From: Amycolatopsis decaplanina DSM 44594
GTDB lineage: Bacteria > Actinomycetota > Actinomycetes > Mycobacteriales > Pseudonocardiaceae
NCBI RefSeq assembly: GCF_000342005.1
Contig: NZ_AOHO01000079.1
Coordinates: 59,413-123,412, forward strand
Length of the DNA: 64,000 nt
Direction: 5' to 3'
The notes under the pieces were generated by a model. That model had not been told where the DNA came from. It made no database searches and saw only the letters and a list, made by a program, of their open reading frames with translations. The translations under genes and the position numbers were made by a program. This document shows positions 17,069 to 25,965 of the stretch, piece after piece. Position 1 is the first letter of the stretch. Each line of letters starts with the position of its first letter.

Positions 17069-18238
17069 GTGCGGGACATCAGTGGTTCGCTGGCGAGACA
17101 GGCCTGGGCGGTCGCGACCGTCTGCCTGGTCGCCGACGCCGGGCTGTTCCTCATCGCCGGACCGCCGCTCTCGCTCGGCTGGCAGGCGTGGGTGGTGCTG
17201 CTGGGCGGAATCCTCGCGAACGTCGCGCTCGCCGGGCCTTCGCGGTATTCCGGCTGGGTTTCGGCCGCGCACGGCGCGCTGCTCACCGCCGCGCCGCTGC
17301 TGCTGTACCCGTACGACCACTACCTGCAGGCCACCAACGCGGGCGTGCTGATCGCGGGTTACCGCGCCGGCGCCTGGCTTTCGGCCGAACCCGCGCTCGC
17401 CGCGCTGGCCGCGATGCTCGCCGGGCTCGTCGCCTGCAACCTCATCCCGGTCGACAGGGGCGACCGGGACTGGCGGCTGCTGCTCATCGAAGTCGGTATG
17501 AGCGGACTGCTTCCGTGGATGGTCGGCCGCTACACGACGGCGCGGCGCGCGTACATCGCCGATCTCCAGCGCGCGGAGGAACAACGGCGGCAGCACGAAG
17601 CCGAGGCGGTCCGCCGCGCCGTCGCCGAAGAACGCACGACGATCGCCCGCGACCTGCACGACGTGATCTCCCACCACGTCAGCGCGATCGGCGTGCACGC
17701 CGGCGCCGCGCGACTCGGGTTGCCCGACGGCGAACCCGCCGTGCGGCGTTCGCTCTCCGCCGTCGAATCGTCGAGCCGGGCCGCGATGGCCGATCTGCGG
17801 CGTCTGCTGGATCTGTTGCACGGCAAGGAGAACGGCGACGCACAGCGGCAACCGGGGCTCGACAACCTCGACGAGCTGCTCGACAACCTCCGCACCGCCG
17901 GGCTGCCCGCGCGCCTGACGAGCCACGGCGGGCCGCGGGAACTCCCGGGTTCGGTGGACATCGCGTTGTACCGCATCACGCAGGAGGCGCTGACGAACGC
18001 GCTCCGGCACGGCTCCGGCGGGATCGTCGAGATCGACCTCGCCTACCGGCAGACGGAGGTGATCCTCACGATCACGAACGAGATCGGCCGCCCGAACGCG
18101 TCGGCCGAGTCGACGAAACGCGGCCTCGCCGGGATCAGGCAGCGGGTCGCTTTGTTCGGCGGACAGGCGGAATGCGGACCGCTCCGCGACGGCCGCAACT
18201 GGCGGGTCCGCGTCGGTTTTCCTTTGGAGGCAAAGTGA
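17069..18238 (+). CDS. NarL-type sensor histidine kinase (HisKA_3)
   Basis: A 389-residue sensor with four to five N-terminal hydrophobic segments (to about residue 155) and almost no extracellular domain. The phosphoacceptor helix is ERTTIARDLHDVISHHVSAI (about 190-210), characteristic of the HisKA_3 family. The ATPase domain has RITQEALTNALRHG and KRGLAGIRQRVALFGG. These short-loop kinases often sense envelope stress or membrane-active compounds. Its stop overlaps the GTG start of the response regulator gene by four bases, so they are translationally coupled. The start is the GTG at 17069. Confidence 0.93.
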   Translation: MRDISGSLARQAWAVATVCLVADAGLFLIAGPPLSLGWQAWVVLLGGILANVALAGPSRYSGWVSAAHGALLTAAPLLLYPYDHYLQATNAGVLIAGYRAGAWLSAEPALAALAAMLAGLVACNLIPVDRGDRDWRLLLIEVGMSGLLPWMVGRYTTARRAYIADLQRAEEQRRQHEAEAVRRAVAEERTTIARDLHDVISHHVSAIGVHAGAARLGLPDGEPAVRRSLSAVESSSRAAMADLRRLLDLLHGKENGDAQRQPGLDNLDELLDNLRTAGLPARLTSHGGPRELPGSVDIALYRITQEALTNALRHGSGGIVEIDLAYRQTEVILTITNEIGRPNASAESTKRGLAGIRQRVALFGGQAECGPLRDGRNWRVRVGFPLEAK

Positions 18239-18888
18239 TCCGGGTTCTGCTCGCCGACGACCACGCGATGTTCCGGTCCGGGATGCGCGCGGTGCTGGAC
18301 ACCCAGGCGGACTTCGAATGCGTCGGCGAGGCGGCGGACGGGCGCGAGGCCGTCACGCGGGCGGCCGCGCTGCGCCCGGACGTCGCCGTGCTCGACGTCC
18401 GGATGCCCAAATTGGACGGTCTGGCCGCGACCGAGGCGATCATGTCCGCGCCAGGGAACGACACCCGCGTCCTCGTGCTGACGACCTACGACTCCGACGA
18501 GTACGTCTACCGCGCGCTGCGGGCCGGTGCGAGCGGATTCCTGTTGAAGAGCCTCGCCCCCGAAGAGCTCGTGTCGGCCATGCGGGTGGCCGCGCGCGGC
18601 GACGCGCTGATCGACCCGACGGTGACCCGGCGGCTGGTGTCGGCCTTCGCCACCAGCATCGAACCCGCGGCCGCCGAACCGGCGGAACTGGAACGACTCA
18701 CCTCACGCGAACGCGAAGTCCTCCTGCTCGTCGCCGACGCCTCCAGCAACGCGGAGATCGCCGCGCACCTGCATGTGGGCGAGGAGACGGTGAAGACCCA
18801 CGTGTCCCGGATCCTGGCGAAGCTCGGGCTACGGGACAGGGTGCACGCCGTCGTCTACGCCTACCGCAACGGTCTCGTCGGCGGATGA
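18235..18888 (+). CDS. NarL/LuxR-family response regulator
   Basis: A 217-residue regulator. The receiver has LLADDHAMFRSGM, the phosphorylation site VAVLDVRMPKLDG, LTTYDSDEYVYRAL and LLKSLAPEELV. The C-terminal LuxR helix-turn-helix has LTSREREVLLLVADASSNAE and VGEETVKTHVSRILAKL. It starts at the GTG at 18235, overlapping the kinase stop by four bases. It is the cognate partner of the preceding kinase. Targets cannot be inferred; the small two-helix membrane protein 70 bases downstream could be co-regulated. Confidence 0.94.
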   Translation: MIRVLLADDHAMFRSGMRAVLDTQADFECVGEAADGREAVTRAAALRPDVAVLDVRMPKLDGLAATEAIMSAPGNDTRVLVLTTYDSDEYVYRALRAGASGFLLKSLAPEELVSAMRVAARGDALIDPTVTRRLVSAFATSIEPAAAEPAELERLTSREREVLLLVADASSNAEIAAHLHVGEETVKTHVSRILAKLGLRDRVHAVVYAYRNGLVGG

Positions 18889-18958
18889 TGATCGGTTCGC
18901 CGGACGGGGCTCCCGGTGCCAGAATCGCCGCAAGGCACGTCGAGGCGGGGAGCTGTGG

Positions 18959-19165
18959 ATGAAACGCTGGGTCACGCTCACGATCGGGCTGGTCTTCCTG
19001 CTGGTCGGCGGTGTCTGGGTGCTCCAGGGCGCCGGCGTGCTGACCGGCAGCTTCATGACCGGGCAGAAACTGTGGTTCCTGATCGGGCTGGTCGCGTTCC
19101 TGATCGGGGTGGTGCTGGTGACGGCCACCGCCCGCCGCACGCGACGGGCACCCACTGACGACTAG
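18959..19165 (+). CDS. Small two-helix membrane protein
   Basis: A 68-residue protein made of two hydrophobic helices (about 4-22 and 38-57) separated by GVLTGSFMTGQKLW, with a basic tail RRTRRAPTDD. The ATG has a purine-rich upstream sequence (GGGGAGCTGTGG). Such proteins are common beside actinobacterial two-component systems and are of unknown function. It follows the NarL-type regulator gene on the same strand by 70 bases. Confidence 0.7.
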   Translation: MKRWVTLTIGLVFLLVGGVWVLQGAGVLTGSFMTGQKLWFLIGLVAFLIGVVLVTATARRTRRAPTDD

Positions 19166-19225
19166 GGCGAGTCGTCCGCCCAATCACGTGTGTCGTCGAT
19201 CCAGTCACGTGTAAGGCAACCAGGA

Positions 19226-19681
19226 TCACGCGACACTGGCGATCTTGAAGATCGGGTAGCCGGGCGCGATCTCGCGGAGCTTCTCGTCGGACGACTTCGC
19301 GTCGGCACCGTCGAAGAACACGCCGACCTCGAACTTCCAGCGCTTGAGGTACGCGCGCAGGATCTCGGGCTTCTCGTCGTCGGCGAGTTCGGTGTAGGTG
19401 AACGTCTCGGTGCGGCGCCCGACGGTGAGCTGCCCCTCACCCGCGACGCGCAGGTTGCGCACCCACTGCGTGACACCGCGGGGCGCGACCAGGTAGCGCT
19501 CGCCGTCCAGCTTCAGCAGATTGACCGGGACCGAGCGCAGTTCGCCGCTTTTCCGGCCGCGGACCGAGAGCACCCGGCTGCCCAGGACGCTGATGCCGAG
19601 CCTCGTCAGCTTGAGCACGAACGCGTTGAAGGCGTGGGCCGCCTTGGCGGGTTTGACGTAGCGGGTTTCGGCGGCTGTCAT
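19226..19681 (-). CDS. Deazaflavin (F420)-dependent nitroreductase-family protein
   Basis: A 151-residue split-barrel protein. The segments LSVRGRKSGELRSVPVNLL, YLVAPRGVTQWVRNLRVAGEG and the C-terminal PIFKI are typical of the Ddn/DUF385 family, which uses F420H2 for quinone or nitro reduction. Family assignment is secure; the substrate is unknown. I start at the ATG at 19681, which has GAGGAGACGAG before it; the longer frame would run through the operators. It is divergent from a TetR gene with several shared palindromic sites in between, so it is the likely target of that repressor. Confidence 0.88.
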   Translation of the reverse strand: MTAAETRYVKPAKAAHAFNAFVLKLTRLGISVLGSRVLSVRGRKSGELRSVPVNLLKLDGERYLVAPRGVTQWVRNLRVAGEGQLTVGRRTETFTYTELADDEKPEILRAYLKRWKFEVGVFFDGADAKSSDEKLREIAPGYPIFKIASVA

Positions 19682-19701
19682 CTCGTCTCCTCGAAGTCTT
19701 C

Positions 19702-19800
19702 GAGAGCAGTGCTCTCTGTTAAGAGCAGTGAACACCAGAGCAGTGCATCATGTCAAGAGCACTGCTCTCTTTTAGGTGCGATGCTCTATGGTGAGAGCAT
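19702..19800. promoter_or_regulatory. TetR operator cluster in a divergent promoter
   Basis: GAGAGCAGTGCTCTC is a perfect palindrome at 19702-19716 and AGAGCACTGCTCT another at 19756-19768. Half-sites AGAGCAGTG occur at about 19722 and 19737. A wider inverted repeat, ATGCTCT and AGAGCAT, flanks 19781-19800, touching the TetR start. These share the AGAGCA arm and lie between the reductase and TetR genes, as expected for an autorepressed TetR regulator. Confidence 0.82.
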
Positions 19801-20488
19801 GGCCGCCACCCAGACCGCGCGCGAGCGCGCCCGCGCCGAACTCACCCGCGAGATCAAGGACGAAGCCCGCAGCCAGCTCGCCGAAGTCGGCGCGCTCGGC
19901 CTCTCGCTCCGCGCGGTCGCGCGAGAGCTGGGCATGGTCTCGTCCGCGCTCTACCGGTACTTCTCCAGCCGCGAAGAGCTGCTGACCGCCCTGATCGTCG
20001 ACGCCTACAACGCCGTCGGCGAGGCCGCGGAGGCCGCCGACGACCCGAAGAAGGCCCCACTGGAACGGTGGGAGTCGATCTGGCACGCGGTCCGCACCTG
20101 GGCGAAGGCGCACCCGCACGAGTACGCGCTGATCTACGGCTCGCCGATCCCGGGCTACCAAGCCCCGCAGGACACCGTCGCCCCGGCCGGCCGGGTGGCG
20201 TTCGCGCTGGTCGCGGTCCTGCGGGACGCGAATCTCCGGGTCGAGACCGAGGTCGGCGAGATGCCCGTCGGGCTACTGCACCAGCTTGACGCCGTCACCG
20301 GAATCCTCAAGGTCAACCTGGCTCCCGAGACCGCCTCCCGGCTGATCATGGCCTGGACCCAGCTGTTCGGGATGATCAACTTCGAGCTGTTCGGCCAATA
20401 CGTCGGCTCCGTCGACCCGGCGGACGACTTCTTCGCGCACGGGATCCGTCAGATGGCCGAGTTCACCGGGATCAAGATGCCCGGCTGA
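19799..20488 (+). CDS. TetR-family transcriptional regulator
   Basis: A 229-residue repressor. The N-terminal helix-turn-helix shows ARSQLAEVGALGLSLRAVAR and the recognition helix ELGMVSSALYRYFSSREELL (about 42-62). A TetR_C_13-like ligand domain follows, with WHAVRTWAKAHPHEYALIYG. The ATG at 19799 is preferred; an in-frame ATG at 19781 lies inside the operator and is a possible alternative. It is divergent from the F420-type reductase gene across several AGAGCA palindromes, so it most likely represses both genes until a ligand binds. Confidence 0.92.
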   Translation: MAATQTARERARAELTREIKDEARSQLAEVGALGLSLRAVARELGMVSSALYRYFSSREELLTALIVDAYNAVGEAAEAADDPKKAPLERWESIWHAVRTWAKAHPHEYALIYGSPIPGYQAPQDTVAPAGRVAFALVAVLRDANLRVETEVGEMPVGLLHQLDAVTGILKVNLAPETASRLIMAWTQLFGMINFELFGQYVGSVDPADDFFAHGIRQMAEFTGIKMPG

Positions 20489-21095
20489 GCGCGGTCCACG
20501 ACCGCATCAGCAGCTGGACGGCGTCCACCACGTCCTCGTCGCCAGTCCCCTCGGGGCTGAGGAGGCGCTGCAGCAGGAGACCGTCCTCGAGCGCGTGCAG
20601 GATCAGCGCGAGAAACGCCGGGTCGGCGGGCGGTTCCACGCCCCGCGCGGCGAGTTCGGTCCGGATCGAGGTCTCCAGCAATGCCCTTGTCGACTTCTCG
20701 CCTTCGCCGACGAGCGGCCGTGCGCCGGGGTTCCGCAGCGCGTAAAGGGCCAGCTCGGTGCGCAAGGTCAGCCAGCCGGCGAGGTGTTCGGCGCGCTCGA
20801 CGTTCCACGCGCGCAGCCGGTCCATCATCTCGGCGAAGGAGCCGACGCCTTCGCGCAGCGCGGCGACCTCCTCGGCCTCGCGCCGGGTCCGGCGGCGCAG
20901 CAGTTCGACGACCAGCTCGTGCTTGCCGTCGAAGTTGCCGTAGAAGGCGCCGCGGGTGAATCCGGCCCGTTCGGCGATCTGCTCGACGGACGTGCCGTTG
21001 ACCCCTCGTTCGGAGAACAGTTCGGCGGCCGCCGCGAGCAGGCGCTGCCTGGTCTGCTCGCGGCTTTCTTCCCGCGTCAAGCGCTTCGCCGTCAC
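20472..21095 (-). CDS. TetR-family transcriptional regulator
   Basis: A 207-residue regulator. The DNA-binding domain reads TRQRLLAAAAELFSERGVNG, then EQIAERAGFTRGAFYGNFDG with the recognition helix. The C-terminal domain resembles ligand domains of multidrug-type TetR proteins. The 3' end overlaps the convergent TetR gene by 17 bases. A small membrane protein gene lies nine bases upstream on the same strand and may be its co-regulated partner. No ligand can be assigned. Confidence 0.92.
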   Translation of the reverse strand: MTAKRLTREESREQTRQRLLAAAAELFSERGVNGTSVEQIAERAGFTRGAFYGNFDGKHELVVELLRRRTRREAEEVAALREGVGSFAEMMDRLRAWNVERAEHLAGWLTLRTELALYALRNPGARPLVGEGEKSTRALLETSIRTELAARGVEPPADPAFLALILHALEDGLLLQRLLSPEGTGDEDVVDAVQLLMRSWTALSRAS

Positions 21096-21104
21096 ACGGC
21101 GATC

Positions 21105-21299
21105 TTAGAGCTCCTGTTCGGCCTTCCGGCCGGTCAGCCACACCCCGCCCGCGAGGACGGCGGCGGCGACCACGACGGCCAGGGCGGTGAGCGACCACAA
21201 CGCCTGGCTCGCGAGGAAAGCGGCGACCGCGCCGAAGAGGACGGCGACGAGGAGCAACGGCGTGGTCCGGATGGCTGCGGCGGCGGGGACGGTGGCCAT
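21105..21299 (-). CDS. Small two-helix membrane protein
   Basis: A 64-residue protein with two hydrophobic segments (about 13-30 and 32-55) and an exposed tail, GRKAEQEL. It has no recognisable family signature. It directly precedes the TetR gene on the minus strand with nine bases between them, so they probably share a transcript. Upstream, 21300-21469 is a divergent intergenic region to the hydroxyacyl-CoA dehydrogenase gene. Confidence 0.65.
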   Translation of the reverse strand: MATVPAAAAIRTTPLLLVAVLFGAVAAFLASQALWSLTALAVVVAAAVLAGGVWLTGRKAEQEL

Positions 21300-21469
21300 G
21301 GGAACTTTCCCTTCGGGGGTCGTGCACGGAACACTCGGTTTTCGCGGATGGGACCGCGCCGGGTCGGTGGCCTTACGCCGACTGGGGCGCGGATCACCCT
21401 TCCGGGCGATATACCGGCGTGGCGGCTAGCGTCACGCCGGGGACGACATCGAGGGAAAGGCGGCTCGCG

Positions 21470-22993
21470 GTGGAGAAGTGGGCGGAGCAGGTCGGCAGGA
21501 TCCGGGTCATCGGAACCGGGGTGATGGGCCGGGGCATCGTCCAGCTCGCCGTGACGGCGGGACTCGAAGTCGAGCTCGCCGACGCCCGGCCCGACGCGGT
21601 CGGCGAGGCCATCGACCACGTCGGCGCGATGCTGGGCAAGCTCGCCTCGAAGGGCAAGATCACCGAGCAAGTCGCCGAGTCCGCGAAGGGCAGGCTGATC
21701 GCGGCCGAGAGCCCGCTGGCTCCCGCCGACGGCGTCGACCTCGTGGTCGAAGCGGTCCGTGAGGACCTGGAGATCAAACGCACGCTGTTCGCCGAACTGG
21801 AACGTGTATGCGGCCCGGACACCGTGTTCGCCACCAACACCAGTTCGCTTTCGGTCACCGAGATCGGTGCCGCGCTGACCGATCCCGGCCGGTTGCTCGG
21901 CCTCCATTTCTTCAACCCGGTCCCGCTGATGCGGCTGGTCGAGGTCGTGCCCGGCGTGCGGACCGCCGCGTGGCTGCCGCCCGCCGTGACCGAACTCGTC
22001 CGCGGCTGGGGACACGAACCCGTCCTCGCCCGCGACGCGCCGGGCTTCCTGGTCAACCACGCCGGCCGCGGGCTGGGCACCGAGGCGCTGCAGATCCTCG
22101 CCGAAGGAATCGCGAGCCCGGCCGAGGTGGACCGCGTCGCACGCGACGTGCTCGGACTGAAACTCGGCCCGTTCGAACTGCTCGACCTCACCGGTCTCGA
22201 CGTCTCGCACGCCGTGCTCGAAAGCATCTGGAGTGGGTTCCACGGCGAACCGCGGCTGCGGCCGTCGTGGCTGACGCGTCCCCGCGTCGCCGCCGGGCTG
22301 TTCGGCCGCAAGAACGGCGAAGGCTTTTACGGCTATGCCGACGGGCGGCAACAGGTCGAGCCGGAACCGGCCGCGCCGGAAACCCCGGCCACCCCGGTGT
22401 GGGTCGACGACGAACGCCTCGGCACGCTGCTCTCGTCGGCGGGTATCCAGGTCGTGCACTCCGCCTACCCGGACACGGTCCTGATCGTCAGCCCGATCGG
22501 TTCGTCCACTGTGGACACCGCGCTCGCGGCGGGTCTCCCGGCGGAACGGGTCGTCGGCGTCGATCCCCTCGGCGGCTACGCGAAACGCCTGACGCTTTCG
22601 GTCCACCCCGCGCTCGACCCGGCCGCCGGCCGCACCGCCTGGGGCGCGCTCGCCGCGACCGGGCTGCCGGTGACCGTGGTCCGCGACGGCCCCGCGCCGA
22701 TCGCGCAGCGGCTGCTGGCGTCGATCGTCAACACCGCCTGCTTCATCGCCGGACAGCGGCTCGCGACGCCCGAGGACATCGACACCGCCGTCCGGCTCGG
22801 CCTCGGCTACCCGCGCGGACCGCTAACCTGGGGCGACGAAGCGGGCGCGGATCTCGTGCTGAGGGTCCTGCGCGGCCTCGTCGCGAGCACCGGCGACCAG
22901 CGCTACCGACCGAGCGCCTGGCTCACCGAACGCGTCGCGCTCGGCCTGCCGCTCACCTCGACGGGCACCTCACCGGCCGATCTGCTGCGCTGA
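21470..22993 (+). CDS. 3-hydroxyacyl-CoA dehydrogenase (two C-terminal domains)
   Basis: A 507-residue NAD-dependent enzyme. The Rossmann domain starts with IGTGVMGRGIVQ, followed by VVEAVREDLEIKR, TNTSSLSVTEI and the family signature HFFNPVPLMRLVEVV. The first C-terminal domain has DAPGFLVNHAGRGLGTEA; a second degenerate copy follows (about 310-500, with YPRGPLTWGDEAG). This is the PaaH/HbdA-type layout, oxidising 3-hydroxyacyl-CoA in phenylacetate or fatty-acid breakdown. No other pathway genes are adjacent. I start at the GTG at 21470, preceded by GAGGGAAAGG, since the protein should begin shortly before the dinucleotide fold. Confidence 0.9.
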   Translation: MEKWAEQVGRIRVIGTGVMGRGIVQLAVTAGLEVELADARPDAVGEAIDHVGAMLGKLASKGKITEQVAESAKGRLIAAESPLAPADGVDLVVEAVREDLEIKRTLFAELERVCGPDTVFATNTSSLSVTEIGAALTDPGRLLGLHFFNPVPLMRLVEVVPGVRTAAWLPPAVTELVRGWGHEPVLARDAPGFLVNHAGRGLGTEALQILAEGIASPAEVDRVARDVLGLKLGPFELLDLTGLDVSHAVLESIWSGFHGEPRLRPSWLTRPRVAAGLFGRKNGEGFYGYADGRQQVEPEPAAPETPATPVWVDDERLGTLLSSAGIQVVHSAYPDTVLIVSPIGSSTVDTALAAGLPAERVVGVDPLGGYAKRLTLSVHPALDPAAGRTAWGALAATGLPVTVVRDGPAPIAQRLLASIVNTACFIAGQRLATPEDIDTAVRLGLGYPRGPLTWGDEAGADLVLRVLRGLVASTGDQRYRPSAWLTERVALGLPLTSTGTSPADLLR

Positions 22994-23050
22994 AGTACAT
23001 GAAGGCCCCCTTCCTTGCGCCTGACGCAAGGAAGGGGGCCTTCATGTACT
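22994..23050. repeat. Large perfect palindrome (26-bp arms), GAAGGCCCCCTTC type; probable terminator
   Basis: Arms at 22994-23019 and 23025-23050 pair perfectly around cctga. The stem differs from the one at 6966-7024 only at a few positions, and changes are compensated on both arms. It separates two convergent genes. Confidence 0.85.
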
Positions 23051-23058
23051 GACCGCTA

Positions 23059-25878
23059 TTACCAGCGGCGGTCGGTCACCGCCCCGTTGGAGGCGTTCCA
23101 GAACACATAACCGCCCTGGAAGTTGTTCTGCCGTCCACCGGACACAGCGAACTCGTCGGTGGTCGGGTACCTCAGATACCCGGCCTCCCAGCCGAGCGCC
23201 TCCCAGCGCTGCCGGATGGCACCGTAGACCCCGTGCGCGTCGGTCTGCATCGTCCAGTAGATCGAGCCGGCCTTGGTGAAGTGGACGTACCGGCCGATAC
23301 CGTCCGGCGTCGTCGCCTCTTCCATGGTCGGGTACCCCATGGGTCCCGCCTCCCAGCCGAGCGCTTCCCACCGGACGCGGATCCGGCCCCAGATCGCCTT
23401 GGCGTCGGTCTGCAGCGTGTAGTAGATCGACGCGTTCTTGCTGAAGTGGTTGTAGCGGCCGATCTGGTCGGGCGTGATGTGCTCGTCCGTGGTCGGGTAG
23501 CCGAGTTCACCGGCCTCCGCGCCCAGCGCCTTCCACTTCACCCGGATCCGGCCGTACACCGGATGCGCGCCCGTGTTCACCGTGTAGTAGATCGACGACT
23601 GCATCTTGCCGGGCCACATCGGGAAGTCGTTGTAGCGGCCGATGGTGTCCGGCGTGGTCATCTCGTCGGTCGCGGGCGGGCCGAACTCCTTGTGGCCGCC
23701 CATGGCGAGGTACTTCTTGAGGATCTCGCCCTCGATCTGCTTCACGCCCGTGTCCTTCGACCAGTACAGCCGCCCGCGCTCGTAGGTGCGGAACCTGACC
23801 GTGCCGTCGACGGCCTCGGGCGCGGTCGGCGCGCCGAGTCGTTGCGCCAGCGCGGGTTCGTCGCGGTAGCGCTTGTCGATCGGGGTGATGTAGTTCGCCG
23901 TGATCGTCTGGTCGGTGGTGCCCATGGTGATGGTGGTCAGCCGCCCGATGGCCCCGTTGGACCAGCCGGTGAAGGTCGACGCGCCGTCCGAAGCGACCTC
24001 GGCCGCCTGGATCTCCACGGACGCGCCTTCGACCACCATCGCCGAAGCGGCCCCGCCTTCCGGCGTGATGCCGAGCGCCGCGGCGACGTTGCTGGTCAAG
24101 GTCAGCCGGTGCTCGCGAGGCTTCGCGATGTAGGTCTTGGAGACCGTGACGCCGGCGCTGTCGGTCGCCGACGCGGTGAACTCCAGGTTGGAGTCGGTGT
24201 GGTCGGTGAACGGCATGGCGAACTCGGGGCCGGTGGCGCCCTGGTCCGGATGCGCGTGGCAGACCGCGTTCTCCGGGCAGTGCCGGACCAGGGTGGTCCA
24301 GGTGACCGGAAGGTCGCCGTCCTCGGTGTCGGTGACGGTCGCGCCGGCCTTGACCTCCTCGCCGACCGCGAACAGGCGGTCACCGGGGTCGGTCATGGTC
24401 AGCTTCGGCGAGTGGTTCCCCGGCGCCACGGCGATGTCCGTGCTCCCGGACGCCTGCAGGCCGTCCTTCACCGTCAGTCTGGCGGTGAACCTCTCGGTCC
24501 CCGCAGCGTAGGTGTGGCTGACCTTCGCCCCGGTGCCGGTGGCGCCGTCGCCGAAGTCCCACTCGTAGGTCAGCGGGTCGTTGTCGAAGTCGTACGAACC
24601 GCTGCCGTCGAAGGAGACCGTGCGGGTTTCGGGGTTCGTCTCGGAAGTGGCCACCGCGACCGGCGCCTTGTTCCCGGTGGTGTAGCTGAGCCGTCGCAGC
24701 ATGCCGCTGTAGATGTCGGCGTAGACGATGTCACCGTTGGCCGCGGCCAGGAATTTGACCGGGCCGCCGATGCCGGTGAACTTCGGCGGCGTCTCCTGCG
24801 GGCGGACGATCCGGCCCTGCGTGTCGTACTTGGCCGTCCACAGCTTCTGGGTGGCGTAGTCGCCGAAGAAGTACGCGCCCCGGTATTCCTCCGGGTACGA
24901 CTCTCCATTGTAGACAATTCCGCCGGTGATGCTGTTGCCGTTGTCGATGCCCTCGCCGTGCCGTACCGCCAGCATCGGCGGGGTGTTCACGGCCGACGCG
25001 CACTGCGGCATCGCGGAGAAACCGTCGGCGGGCTGGTTGCCCTCGAAGCAGGGCCAGCCGAGATTCCCGCCCTTCTGGACGAAGTTGATCTCCTCCCAGG
25101 TGCCCCAGCCGACGTCGCCGACGACCGGCAGGCCGGTGCTCGCGTCGAGACTGAACCGGAACGGGCTGCGGAAACCGCTCGCGAAGACCTTGGAGCGCAG
25201 GGAGTTCGGGTTCGCCGCGGTGTAGTACGGGTTGTCCGGTACGCCGGCGCCGTCCGCGGTGATGTGGAAGATCTTGCCGTAGATCTTGTCGAGGTCGTAC
25301 ACGTTGAGCGCGAAGGGGTCGGCCGCGCCCTGGAACCGGGAGCTGTCACCGGTCGAGACCCACACCGTGCCGTCGGGGGCGGCCACGACACCGGTGATGC
25401 CGTGGATGTCGGTGTTGGCCGGGCCCTCGATGAGCACCTTTTCGCCGGTCAGCCCGGTCGGCTGCGCGGTGCCGGACACCGTCCAGCGCGAGGCGCGCAG
25501 GGCGATCCCGCCGGGGACGTCGATCGCGCGGGCCGTGTAGATCGCGCGGGAGGTGGCGTAGTCGGGCGCGATCGCGATCCCGACCAGCCCGAGGTCACCG
25601 GTGCTGCGGACCGGGAGGGTGGCGATGCTCTCCGCCTGCCCGGTGGTGGACACCCAGGCGACCTTGCCGCCCTTACCGGTGGTCAGGATCGATCCGTCGG
25701 GCAGGTAGGCGAAGTCGGTCAGGTCGAGCGCGGCCTGGCCGCTCGGCTGGTCCCGCAGGACGAAGCCGGGCGGCAGCGTCGGCGCCGCGGACGCGGCGGT
25801 GGACAGCAAAGGCACGAGCAACGTCGCCACCATCAGCGCCACGACGGCGTGACAGAGCGCACGGAATCTCGAAGGCAT
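23059..25878 (-). CDS. Secreted glucose/sorbosone dehydrogenase-type protein with PKD domain and LGFP repeats
   Basis: A 939-residue exported protein. It has a signal peptide (about 1-32, ending near ASAAP) and a GSDH-type six-bladed propeller (about 35-395) with VGIAIAPDYATSR, DIHGITGVVAAPDG, GDSSRFQGAADPF and the late-blade GYNGESYPEEYRG-like region. A PKD domain (about 400-490) follows with YEWDFGDGATGTG. From about residue 720 there are four to five LGFP repeats, for example WKALGAEAGELGYPTTDEH and WEALGWEAGPMGYPTMEE, thought to bind cell-wall glycan. Proteins of this fold are PQQ-dependent sugar dehydrogenases, but activity is not provable here. The start is the ATG at 25878, giving a proper signal peptide. 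Confidence 0.85.
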   Translation of the reverse strand: MPSRFRALCHAVVALMVATLLVPLLSTAASAAPTLPPGFVLRDQPSGQAALDLTDFAYLPDGSILTTGKGGKVAWVSTTGQAESIATLPVRSTGDLGLVGIAIAPDYATSRAIYTARAIDVPGGIALRASRWTVSGTAQPTGLTGEKVLIEGPANTDIHGITGVVAAPDGTVWVSTGDSSRFQGAADPFALNVYDLDKIYGKIFHITADGAGVPDNPYYTAANPNSLRSKVFASGFRSPFRFSLDASTGLPVVGDVGWGTWEEINFVQKGGNLGWPCFEGNQPADGFSAMPQCASAVNTPPMLAVRHGEGIDNGNSITGGIVYNGESYPEEYRGAYFFGDYATQKLWTAKYDTQGRIVRPQETPPKFTGIGGPVKFLAAANGDIVYADIYSGMLRRLSYTTGNKAPVAVATSETNPETRTVSFDGSGSYDFDNDPLTYEWDFGDGATGTGAKVSHTYAAGTERFTARLTVKDGLQASGSTDIAVAPGNHSPKLTMTDPGDRLFAVGEEVKAGATVTDTEDGDLPVTWTTLVRHCPENAVCHAHPDQGATGPEFAMPFTDHTDSNLEFTASATDSAGVTVSKTYIAKPREHRLTLTSNVAAALGITPEGGAASAMVVEGASVEIQAAEVASDGASTFTGWSNGAIGRLTTITMGTTDQTITANYITPIDKRYRDEPALAQRLGAPTAPEAVDGTVRFRTYERGRLYWSKDTGVKQIEGEILKKYLAMGGHKEFGPPATDEMTTPDTIGRYNDFPMWPGKMQSSIYYTVNTGAHPVYGRIRVKWKALGAEAGELGYPTTDEHITPDQIGRYNHFSKNASIYYTLQTDAKAIWGRIRVRWEALGWEAGPMGYPTMEEATTPDGIGRYVHFTKAGSIYWTMQTDAHGVYGAIRQRWEALGWEAGYLRYPTTDEFAVSGGRQNNFQGGYVFWNASNGAVTDRRW

Positions 25879-25965
25879 GCAAGAGCCCCTTTCCCCAGTC
25901 GAACGTCTCATCGACGGGTTCCAGGTGGACATTTCACACTTTCGAGTGCTTTTATCGAACTGTGA

